This document shows, piece by piece, positions 57,682 to 64,000 of a stretch of 64,000 nt of DNA; the stretch's first letter is position 1, and every line of letters begins with the position of its first letter. Position numbers and translations under genes: made by a program. Below the pieces are notes generated by a model. The model was not told the DNA's origin. It saw only the letters and a program-made list of their open reading frames with translations, and made no database searches. Source of the DNA: Actinomycetes bacterium (lineage in GTDB: Bacteria > Actinomycetota > Acidimicrobiia > Acidimicrobiales > RAAP-2); assembly GCA_021848365.1 (NCBI GenBank), contig JAJZUS010000001.1, positions 62,001 through 126,000 on the forward strand, in the 5' to 3' direction.

Positions 57682-59261
57682 GACGATGCTCCGGTGAAGC
57701 GCTCGGAGAACTCGTCGCGCAACTGCCGACGCAGGACCTTCCCGGCCGCGTTGCGTGGCAGTGCATCGACGAAGACGACGCCACTGGGCTTCTTGTAGGA
57801 GGCGATCTTCTCCTTCGCGTAGGAGATCAACTCCTCCTCGGTCGGTCGCTCGCCCGAGGGCACGACGACGGCGAGAGGGGTCGCCACCCACTTGGGGTGG
57901 GGAACGCCCACGACGGTGACCTCGGCCACGCCGGGGTGAGTCGCGAGGGCCTGCTCGATCTCGGCGGGGTAGATGTTCTCGCCCCCGCTGATGATCATGT
58001 CCTTCTTGCGATCCACCACCGTGATGAACCCCTCGTCGTCGACCTTGACGAGGTCGCCGCTGTGGAACCACCCGCCCTCGAACGCCTCGCGCGTAGCGTC
58101 GTCGTTTCGGTAGTAGCCCTTCATGACGGTCGGGCCCCGATAGACGATCTCGCCGATCTCGCCCACGGCAACGTCATTCATGTCGTCGTCGACGACTCGA
58201 ACCTCGACGTTCACGGCGGCCTTGCCGACCGACCCCATCTTGCGAACGGCGTCGTCGGGCTTCAGGAAGCACGTGTTCGACGACATCTCCGTCTGGCCGA
58301 ACGCGTTCACGATCCCCACCGAGGGGAACGTGCCCGTCAGCAGCTCCAGGGTGCTGACGGGTGCCTGCGAGGCACCCCAGAGCGCCTTGCGCAGTCTGGA
58401 CGTGTCGACGTGGGCCACCTCGGGCAACGTGCAGATCTGCTGCCACTGCGTGGGGACGAAGTAGCAGATCGTGACGTCGTGCTTCTGGATGAGGGCCAGT
58501 GACTCCGCCGGGTCGAAACCCGTCGAGGTCGTGACCACGCAGGTTCCTCCCAGGTAGATGAACGGAAGGATCCCGTTCACGCCGCCGATGTGGAAGAGGG
58601 GCAGGCCGGACAACCACACGTCATCGTGACGTGCCTCGATCTCCATGATCCAGTTCACCGTGTTCGCCACGAGGTTGCGGTGGGTCAGCATCGCCCCCTT
58701 CGGCAGCCCCGTCGTGCCGGAGGTGTACATCAGGAACGCCAGGTCGTCCTCGTTGACCACGACATCGGGCTCGGTGTCGGCCTCCACGGAGAGCGCCTGC
58801 TCGTAGGAGTCGGCCCCGGGCTCGGGTGTCGGGTTCAACGCCAGCACGAAGCTCGACGTTCCCTCGGTCGACTCCCGAGCCAGCTGCTCCAGGGGCTCGT
58901 CGACGATCACCCCGACGGCGTCGGCGTTGTTCAGGATGTACCGGACCTCGTTCGGTACCAGTCGGAAGTTGATCGGCACCGGGCACGCGCCCAGCTTCTG
59001 GCAGGCGAAGTAACTCTCCAACACCTCCAACCGGTTGAACATCAGCACGGCGACCTTGTCGCCGCGGCTGACGCCGCGGCGAGCCAAGGCCGCCGAGAGA
59101 CGATTCACTCGTGAGTTGAACTCACGAAAGGTCAGGGCCCGATCTTCGAAGACGAGGGCTGTCTTGTCGGGATACTTGCGACTGACACGCGCCAGGATCT
59201 CGCCCAGCGCGAGAAAGCGGCTCCGATCCAGTGCGTTGTTGTTGTCGTTGCTCGTCGTCAC
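57678..59261 (-). CDS. AMP-forming acyl-CoA synthetase
   Basis: A 527-residue ANL-family ligase with ATP loop YTSGTTGLPKG (179-189), NAFGQTEMSS, FHSGDLVKVDDEG, DRKKDMIISGGENIYPAE and Lys in PRNAAGKVLRR. It resembles FadD-type ligases of medium-chain or aromatic-ring-derived acids. GTG start with RBS GGAGG. First gene of the set running left through the synthetase, SDR, ADH, SDR and E2 genes. Confidence 0.92.
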   Translation of the reverse strand: MTTSNDNNNALDRSRFLALGEILARVSRKYPDKTALVFEDRALTFREFNSRVNRLSAALARRGVSRGDKVAVLMFNRLEVLESYFACQKLGACPVPINFRLVPNEVRYILNNADAVGVIVDEPLEQLARESTEGTSSFVLALNPTPEPGADSYEQALSVEADTEPDVVVNEDDLAFLMYTSGTTGLPKGAMLTHRNLVANTVNWIMEIEARHDDVWLSGLPLFHIGGVNGILPFIYLGGTCVVTTSTGFDPAESLALIQKHDVTICYFVPTQWQQICTLPEVAHVDTSRLRKALWGASQAPVSTLELLTGTFPSVGIVNAFGQTEMSSNTCFLKPDDAVRKMGSVGKAAVNVEVRVVDDDMNDVAVGEIGEIVYRGPTVMKGYYRNDDATREAFEGGWFHSGDLVKVDDEGFITVVDRKKDMIISGGENIYPAEIEQALATHPGVAEVTVVGVPHPKWVATPLAVVVPSGERPTEEELISYAKEKIASYKKPSGVVFVDALPRNAAGKVLRRQLRDEFSERFTGASS

Positions 59262-59295
59262 TCTCTACCTCCGACGCGTTCCTTCGATTCCGATT

Positions 59296-59317
59296 GCCCA
59301 CTCGTGCGAGCGTGGGC
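59296..59317 (-). terminator. hairpin after the cyclase gene
   Basis: On the minus strand GCCCAC, ten-base loop, GTGGGC, beginning at the last base of the cyclase stop codon. Six GC-rich pairs, no clear T-run. It would separate the cyclase transcript from the synthetase operon. Confidence 0.4.
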
Positions 59318-60330
59318 TACTTCACCACGATGGGGTTGACCGGCGAGCCGGACGCGTTCGTCACGTTGAGCGGCGGGGCCGAGATGAAGAACTCGTACCG
59401 ACCGTCGGCCGCGCAGGCGTCCGCCAACTCCTCGAGCCACCAGACCTCACCGAGCGTCAGGCCCAAGTCTCGGATCAGACGCGCGTGCAGGGGGTAGACG
59501 TGCTCGTAGGGAGCCTCGAAGGGTTCCACTTCGATGGCGATGTTGTCCATCGCCAGTGCCGCGATGTCCTTGTCCGCTACCCACTGGACGCAGTCACTGT
59601 TGATGCCGGGAGCCCCGCCCACCCAGAAGGAGGCGCGATCCTCGAGCGAGTAGAAGTAGGGCACGTGCCCGGTCCGGATGATGAGGATGTCCCCCTGGCG
59701 CACCTCGACACCCTGGGCGGCGCAGGCGTCATCCAGGTCCTTGGGGGTGATGCCGTAGCCCTTCTCGAGGCGGTCAACGCCCTTCAGTCGGGGGATGTCC
59801 AGGAGAACGCCCCGTCCGACCAGGGTGTCCTTCATGTTGTGGATAGACCCCTTACGCGCACCGGCGAAGGACTCCACGTTGCCGATCCAGAAGCCGTTGT
59901 ACATCGTGTCCTTGTAGAAGAAGTGCGCGATCCCGTCCCACTGCGTGCTGCCCTGCAGCGGCATGAAGATGTAGTCATCGGTTCCCTGGAAGTTCGGGTA
60001 GATCTTCCCGGCGACCGACCCCGCCACGAAGTCGGACCCGGTGTAGCCGTACATGTGGACGACTCCGGTCCGAGTCGGGTGGACGGGCCCCGAGCTGTCG
60101 AGGGGAATGGCGAGGCTGATCACCTGACCCGTTCGAATCAGCGAAGCGGCCTCGGCGATCTTCTCGGGCGTGAGCAGGTTAACGGTGCCTCGCTCGTCGA
60201 GCTCGCCCCAGCGGCCCCAGTTGTTGGGCTGGCGATCGTTGACGTAACCGACGACCTTCCCATTGCGGTCAACCGTGAAGGTTGGCGGGACCCACTCCTC
60301 TGCCCATGAGCCATCGGCGTTCCGACCCAT
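59317..60330 (-). CDS. cyclase-family (kynurenine formamidase-like) metal hydrolase
   Basis: A 337-residue protein of the cyclase family PF04199. The metal motif normally HxGTHxDxxxH appears as GSTQWDGIAHFFY, a known GTQWDxxxH variant. Other marks are RWGELDERGTVNLLTPEKI and MDNIAIEVEPFE with PLHARLIRDLGL. Members open lactams or hydrolyse formamides and similar bonds using Zn or Mn. Substrate unknown. ATG at 60330 with AAAGGAAG at suitable spacing is chosen over GTG at 60339. Confidence 0.87.
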   Translation of the reverse strand: MGRNADGSWAEEWVPPTFTVDRNGKVVGYVNDRQPNNWGRWGELDERGTVNLLTPEKIAEAASLIRTGQVISLAIPLDSSGPVHPTRTGVVHMYGYTGSDFVAGSVAGKIYPNFQGTDDYIFMPLQGSTQWDGIAHFFYKDTMYNGFWIGNVESFAGARKGSIHNMKDTLVGRGVLLDIPRLKGVDRLEKGYGITPKDLDDACAAQGVEVRQGDILIIRTGHVPYFYSLEDRASFWVGGAPGINSDCVQWVADKDIAALAMDNIAIEVEPFEAPYEHVYPLHARLIRDLGLTLGEVWWLEELADACAADGRYEFFISAPPLNVTNASGSPVNPIVVK

Positions 60331-60384
60331 TGTGACCACTTCCTTTCCATATTCCCCTTGCGGGGCCTTAACGTTTCACTTCAC

Positions 60385-60999
60385 CTACTGCGGTGTTCGA
60401 TGTGCGAACCCGAACGCCTCTTCAACTTGCCTTCTCCCGATACCGTCGACTACTGCGGAGAGATCGCGTGGACCAAGAACACGGACCTCTCTTTGCGCGA
60501 GTTCAGTCACGCTCGGCATGTCGTCTATAGACTCAGCGAGGCACACGATCCCGCCTCGCTTGACGGCCATTACGGCATCACGACCGCTCGATACGGTCAC
60601 AATTGCGTCCGGTCGTCCAGTCGCTGACGTCTCTCCCAGGTAGGACTTGAACTGGGGATCACGCAGGTCCGACGTCGCCACAATTGGCCCGCGATGTACC
60701 AGCTGCGCGAGGCGTGAGAGAACCTCGTGTCCGGGCGGTGTACAGACGGCGACGATGGCCGATCCGTCAAGGTCTGCCGTCATCAGTGCACTCGTCGCCA
60801 TGAGCACGGCGGTCGCGAACGACACCGATACCTGCTTCGGTATCGAGCAGAGCGCGCGACCCTCTCCCGGCTGCTCGCACCAGGCACTCCATCCCAGCTG
60901 ACACACGCCGCAGTGACCGCAGGACCGGTCGAATAGCAGGGCCGTTCCGACGTCATCGAGGCCGACTGCCTCCCGATGCGGTGGCCCAACTCCGATCAC
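60385..60999 (-). CDS. truncated zinc-dehydrogenase-like protein lacking the catalytic zinc site
   Basis: A 204-residue protein that begins where a medium-chain dehydrogenase has its structural zinc loop: Cys27, 30, 33 and 41 in CGHCGVCQLGWSAWC, matching the C-x2-C-x2-C-x7-C spacing. A Rossmann-like half follows (GSAIVAVCTPPGHEVL). The N-terminal region with the catalytic Cys and GHE motif is absent. GTG start with GGGGGGAA upstream, a good promoter and an operator-like repeat suggest it is expressed rather than debris. Function unknown. Confidence 0.6.
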   Translation of the reverse strand: MIGVGPPHREAVGLDDVGTALLFDRSCGHCGVCQLGWSAWCEQPGEGRALCSIPKQVSVSFATAVLMATSALMTADLDGSAIVAVCTPPGHEVLSRLAQLVHRGPIVATSDLRDPQFKSYLGETSATGRPDAIVTVSSGRDAVMAVKRGGIVCLAESIDDMPSVTELAQREVRVLGPRDLSAVVDGIGRRQVEEAFGFAHRTPQ

Positions 61000-61020
61000 G
61001 GTTCCCCCCGAAAATCCTTC

Positions 61021-61036
61021 TCGACTGACTAGTCGA
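61021..61036. promoter_or_regulatory. 6-4-6 inverted repeat, candidate operator
   Basis: TCGACT, GACT, AGTCGA lies between the -10 and start codon of the 60999 gene. A related sequence, CTCACTGGTCGACTT at 61192-61206, matches CTGACTAGTCGACTT at 61025-61039 in 13 of 15 positions. The TetR gene at 61562 is a possible ligand. Confidence 0.45.
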
Positions 61037-61044
61037 CTTTCTGA

Positions 61045-61073
61045 ACCTTAGATTGTCGTGGTTCGGATGTCAA
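61045..61073 (-). promoter_or_regulatory. promoter of the truncated dehydrogenase-like gene
   Basis: Minus strand: TTGACA (61073-61068), 17-bp spacer, TAAGGT (61050-61045), about 45 bp before the GTG at 60999. Perfect -35, partial -10. Confidence 0.55.
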
Positions 61074-61561
61074 GCCGCGGAGCTCGACGACTCATCGTGG
61101 AGGTCTACCGATCTGTCGGCCGGTTGACCTGGTCTTTTGGGGTCGCATGCCGTGATGTGACGCGATGTCGCGGTCGACTCGCCACATCGAACTCACTGGT
61201 CGACTTCATCATTCTTGGCACCTCGGTGTGCGGGGCGTGACGCCCCGTCATCCGGCCCTCCCGAGGGACTCCCGGCTCACGCGCGATCCCCGACGACTCC
61301 GTCGCGTCACGAGTCCGGGATCGGCCGTTCGCGAGCAGGGAGACGGCACCCACCGTCGCGACTTCCGGACGTCTGACGCGGAGGGTGGCGGGTCGGTTCG
61401 ACACGGCGAACTCGTGGGTCGGGACCCTCGTGGGTCCGAACTTCGTCCGTGACGTCCGATCTCACGTGGCGTCGAAAGAGTGACGAGGGGCGAGGGAGAG
61501 GCAAGTAGGGTGATGCCTGACGCCACGTGCGCTATTCGTTCGTAGAAATGCCAGCGGGAAG
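61074..61561. other. intergenic region upstream of the TetR gene
   Basis: No gene is supported; the open frames here lack start signals and family similarity. It holds the second copy of the operator-like motif (61192-61206) and presumably the TetR promoter. Confidence 0.45.
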
Positions 61562-62215
61562 ATGATTAAGGAACCACCGACACCGAGTGATGCTGCCGTC
61601 CCGCGAAAGCGAACCCCGATCGATGTCCGTCGCCGTGAAATCGCCGTGACCGCCGCGCACCTGTTCGACGGGGCGGGCTATTCGAAGACCACGATGGACG
61701 ACATTGCTCGCGCCGTGGGCATGGGGAAGTCGACCCTCTATCACTACTTTACGAGTAAGGACGAGATCCTTTTCTGGATCCATGAGGAGTTCATCGATCA
61801 TCTCATCGAGCAGCACCAACGACGCCTCGAAGCGCGTCTCCCCGCCGGGGTACTCCTGCTCGAGGTGATGGCGGACATTCTCGAGCTCATGGAGACCCAT
61901 CGAGGACACGTTCGCGTGTTCTTCGAGCACCACCGGGAGTTGCCCCCGGACCGTCGAGAGACCATCAGGGCGAAGCGGAACCTGTACGAGCTGATGATCG
62001 AGGACATCTTCATCACGGGAATAGCGTCCGGTGAGTTTCGCGGAACCGATCCGAAGTTGGCGTCCTTGGCCATGTTCGGGATGTGCAACTGGGCGTATCA
62101 GTGGTACCGATCCAGTGGCTCACTGCGCACCCGGGACATCGCCTACCAGTTCTGGGGCTACCTGGTCCACGGCGTGAGCAGCACCGGGGTGCTCCCGACG
62201 ACACCCGTCGTGTAG
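61562..62215 (+). CDS. TetR-family regulator
   Basis: A 217-residue TetR protein with HTH TMDDIARAVGMGKSTLYHYF and SKDEILFWIHEEF; the C-terminal half resembles fatty-acid/CoA-ester-responsive members (FFEHHRELPPDRRETIRAKR). It faces the liv transporter genes convergently and the cyclase group divergently, so either set could be its target. ATG start. Confidence 0.88.
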   Translation: MIKEPPTPSDAAVPRKRTPIDVRRREIAVTAAHLFDGAGYSKTTMDDIARAVGMGKSTLYHYFTSKDEILFWIHEEFIDHLIEQHQRRLEARLPAGVLLLEVMADILELMETHRGHVRVFFEHHRELPPDRRETIRAKRNLYELMIEDIFITGIASGEFRGTDPKLASLAMFGMCNWAYQWYRSSGSLRTRDIAYQFWGYLVHGVSSTGVLPTTPVV

Positions 62216-62277
62216 AGGCGGTCTCGGTACCACGAGATCCTCGCCCCGGTGAGTCGATCCCGATGCGACGGGCTCGT

Positions 62278-62988
62278 TTAGAAGAGCTCCCAGAGTTCGT
62301 GCACGCTCTCGATCTCGGATGGCGCGAACTCACGCAGGAACTCGCCGTTCTTCAAGACCACGATGCGGTCCGCCACCCGCAGAGCGGCCTGCACGTTCTG
62401 CTCCACGAGGAGGACGCCGATCCCGAAGGTGTCCACCACGTTGCGAAGAGCGGACATCGCGTCCTTCACCAACAGAGGAGCCAAGCCGACGGATGGCTCG
62501 TCGAGCAGGAGGTACTTCGGCTCGCGCAAGAGGGACATCGCGATGGCGAGCATCTGTCGCTCGCCACCGGAGAGGTCCCCGGCCGCGTTCTCCAGGTGCT
62601 CGAAGAGGGGAGGGAACAGGCCCTGCACTTCCTCGTAGGTGACCTTGATCCCGCCCGTCGCGAGGTCCTGGGCGATACGCAGGTTCTCGCGAACCGTCAA
62701 GGGTGCGAACGCCGCACCCCGCCCGGCGTCGGGGACCATCCCCAGGCCGTGACGGGCCCGACGGGAGGGTGACAGACCCCGCAGGTCCTCCCCGTTCATC
62801 GTCAGGGTCCCGTCGCTCGCGCTGACCAGGCCCGAGATCGCTCGCAGCATCGTCGTCTTGCCGGCGCCGTTGTGGCCGACGAGGGCGACCAACTCCCCGG
62901 GCGTCACCTCGAGCGAGCAATCCTGCAGGACCGTGCGGTCTCCGTACCGGACCGTGACGTGTCGCGCCTCGAGCGAGTCGGCTGTCAT
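62278..62988 (-). CDS. livF: branched-chain amino acid-type ABC transporter ATPase LivF
   Basis: A 236-residue ABC ATPase with Walker A GHNGAGKT (38-45), signature LSGGERQ (139-145), Walker B LLLDEPSVGLAP (160-171) and the LivF end VLKNGEFL. Transporters of this HAAT family import amino acids but also organic acids and amides. ATG at 62988, 4 bp after the livG stop. Confidence 0.92.
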   Translation of the reverse strand: MTADSLEARHVTVRYGDRTVLQDCSLEVTPGELVALVGHNGAGKTTMLRAISGLVSASDGTLTMNGEDLRGLSPSRRARHGLGMVPDAGRGAAFAPLTVRENLRIAQDLATGGIKVTYEEVQGLFPPLFEHLENAAGDLSGGERQMLAIAMSLLREPKYLLLDEPSVGLAPLLVKDAMSALRNVVDTFGIGVLLVEQNVQAALRVADRIVVLKNGEFLREFAPSEIESVHELWELF

Positions 62989-62992
62989 CTCA

Positions 62993-63820
62993 TCACGCTC
63001 CAAAGTAGAGTTCGGCCAGTTCGGTGCGGGCGAACACGTCGTCCGGCGTCCCCTCGGCGAGGACACGACCCCGGTCGAGGAACAGCACCTTCTGACACAT
63101 CTCACGAACGACGTCCAGGTTGTGCTCGATGAGCAGGATGGTCCGCCCCTCGTCCCGCAGACGACGGATGACCTCCATCAGCTTCTCGACGCCTCGACGA
63201 TCGAGACCGGACGCGGGCTCGTCGAGCAGCAGCGTCGTCGCGCCGATGGCGAGGAGTCGGGCGATGGCGAGGAGTTTCTGGTCGGCGTAGGAGAGGGAGC
63301 CCGCGAGGTTGTCCTTCTTCGATCCCAACCCGACGAACTCGACCGCCTCGGTGGCGACCTGGCGCGAGACCCCGGACAGTCGGGCGGTGCTCCGTGGCAT
63401 GAGCAAGGTCCTCACGAGCGAGGTCTCTCGCACCGTCTGGGCGTAGAGCGCGCAGTTGTCGAGGCAGTCCAGCGCTGGGAAGACTCTCACGTCCTGGAAC
63501 GAGCGACCGAGTCCCATTCGACTCACCACGTGCATCGGCCTTCCCGTGACGTCCTGATCGGCGAAGGTGACCGTACCGGAGTCCGGCTTCAACCCGCCGG
63601 AGAGCAGGTTGAAGATCGTCGTCTTGCCGGCGCCGTTCGGACCGACCAAGCCCGTAACCACGCCGGGCTCCAGGTCGTGATCGAAGCCGGCGATGACCTC
63701 CTGCGAGCCGAAGCGCTTGAAGAGCCCTCGGGCCACGAGTCGGCTCGAGCCCCCGTCGCGACCCGTCGAATGGCTTACGTGCCCTGCCCGGCTGAAGACC
63801 AGGGCCTTCTCCGCCGTCAT
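62993..63820 (-). CDS. livG: branched-chain amino acid-type ABC transporter ATPase LivG
   Basis: A 275-residue ABC ATPase with Walker A GPNGAGKT (60-67), LGRSFQDVRVFP (the Q-loop region typical of LivG), a degenerate signature LSYADQKLLAIARLL and Walker B LLLDEPASGLD. A 28-residue N-terminal extension is present. The ATG overlaps the livM stop (ATGA). Confidence 0.92.
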   Translation of the reverse strand: MTAEKALVFSRAGHVSHSTGRDGGSSRLVARGLFKRFGSQEVIAGFDHDLEPGVVTGLVGPNGAGKTTIFNLLSGGLKPDSGTVTFADQDVTGRPMHVVSRMGLGRSFQDVRVFPALDCLDNCALYAQTVRETSLVRTLLMPRSTARLSGVSRQVATEAVEFVGLGSKKDNLAGSLSYADQKLLAIARLLAIGATTLLLDEPASGLDRRGVEKLMEVIRRLRDEGRTILLIEHNLDVVREMCQKVLFLDRGRVLAEGTPDDVFARTELAELYFGA

Positions 63821-64000
63821 GATTGACCCCCCAGACTCGGCTCCACACTCGACGCCTGCCGGCTCTGCTCGTGCATCCGCCGGCGGTGCACCCACGACGT
63901 GGCGAGGCCGGCCACCCCGTCCGGTAGGAAGAAGGCCACGAGCAAGAGGAGCACGCCCGTCACTACTCCCGTCATGTAGACCGACCAGTTAACGAGGTTC
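63817..64000 (-). CDS. livM: branched-chain amino acid-type ABC permease LivM (C-terminal part)
   Basis: The last 60 codons of a permease running off the right edge. One membrane helix (MTGVVTGVLLLLVAFFLPDG) and the tail GVAGLATSWVHRRRMHEQSR match the LivM C-terminus. Its TGA overlaps the livG ATG, placing it in the same operon. Confidence 0.8.
   Translation of the reverse strand, partial: NLVNWSVYMTGVVTGVLLLLVAFFLPDGVAGLATSWVHRRRMHEQSRQASSVEPSLGGQS

Noticed and set aside
48930-60330. A 3-hydroxypropionate/4-hydroxybutyrate CO2-fixation cycle
   Set aside because: Only the dehydratase and a thiolase fit. No acetyl/propionyl-CoA carboxylase, methylmalonyl-CoA mutase or malonyl-CoA reductase is in the window.
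62219-62236. Inverted repeat TCTCG-N6-CGAGA between TetR and livF
   Set aside because: Only five base pairs, no T-run; too weak to call a terminator.

Overview
The window is chromosomal DNA from a high-GC Gram-positive bacterium, almost certainly Actinomycetota. Pointers are the dnaK-grpE-dnaJ-hspR-clpB operon with an HspR-type operator, a GlnR-type operator before amtB, frequent GTG starts and 4-nt GTGA/ATGA gene overlaps. The class cannot be fixed from sequence reading alone; Acidimicrobiia is a plausible guess, not a result.

Positions 1-37,000 look like core genome with very high GC. In order they hold: an acyl-CoA dehydrogenase end; an isocitrate/isopropylmalate dehydrogenase relative; a small operon (DUF2892, DUF302, methyltransferase) behind a perfect palindrome; a two-component system with a SHOCT membrane protein; tRNA-Asp and tRNA-Phe; a serine hydrolase and a CDF metal exporter; nearly the whole purine pathway (purF-purM-pyrE, purL, and a coupled chain purA-purD-purB-purC-purS-purQ); asparaginase; the heat-shock operon; an O-methyltransferase; phosphoglycerate mutase; a frameshifted drug-efflux gene with its TetR regulator; glnK and amtB; an EtfD-like membrane Fe-S oxidoreductase; and dcd.

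At 37,048 a tRNA-Gly(CCC) marks a boundary. Just beyond it lie four spaced ACCTGCCCG-type repeats and the C-terminal stub of a tyrosine integrase, the usual anatomy of a tRNA-integrated element. GC drops visibly from here. The segment 37.5-43.5 kb carries three DNA-acting proteins: a PD-(D/E)XK/DUF2075 nuclease-helicase, an EVE-like/HNH endonuclease, and a UvrD-type helicase with a nuclease insert and zinc ribbons. I read this as a candidate defence cassette, and it is the best candidate here for an undescribed system.

From 43.9 to 64 kb is an accessory catabolic region. It has an NCS1 permease, an MBL hydrolase and a GntR regulator; then a TetR regulator facing a 4-hydroxybutyryl-CoA dehydratase homologue with all four Fe-S ligands, followed by a thiolase. 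Pointing the other way are an orphan E2 acyltransferase, two SDRs, a zinc alcohol dehydrogenase and two acyl-CoA synthetases, then a cyclase-family hydrolase and a truncated zinc-dehydrogenase-like protein. A TetR regulator and branched-chain-amino-acid-type ABC transporter genes (livF, livG, partial livM) close the window. A simple model is uptake of an organic acid, CoA activation, dehydration to an enoyl-CoA and thiolytic cleavage; the hydratase step is not encoded here.
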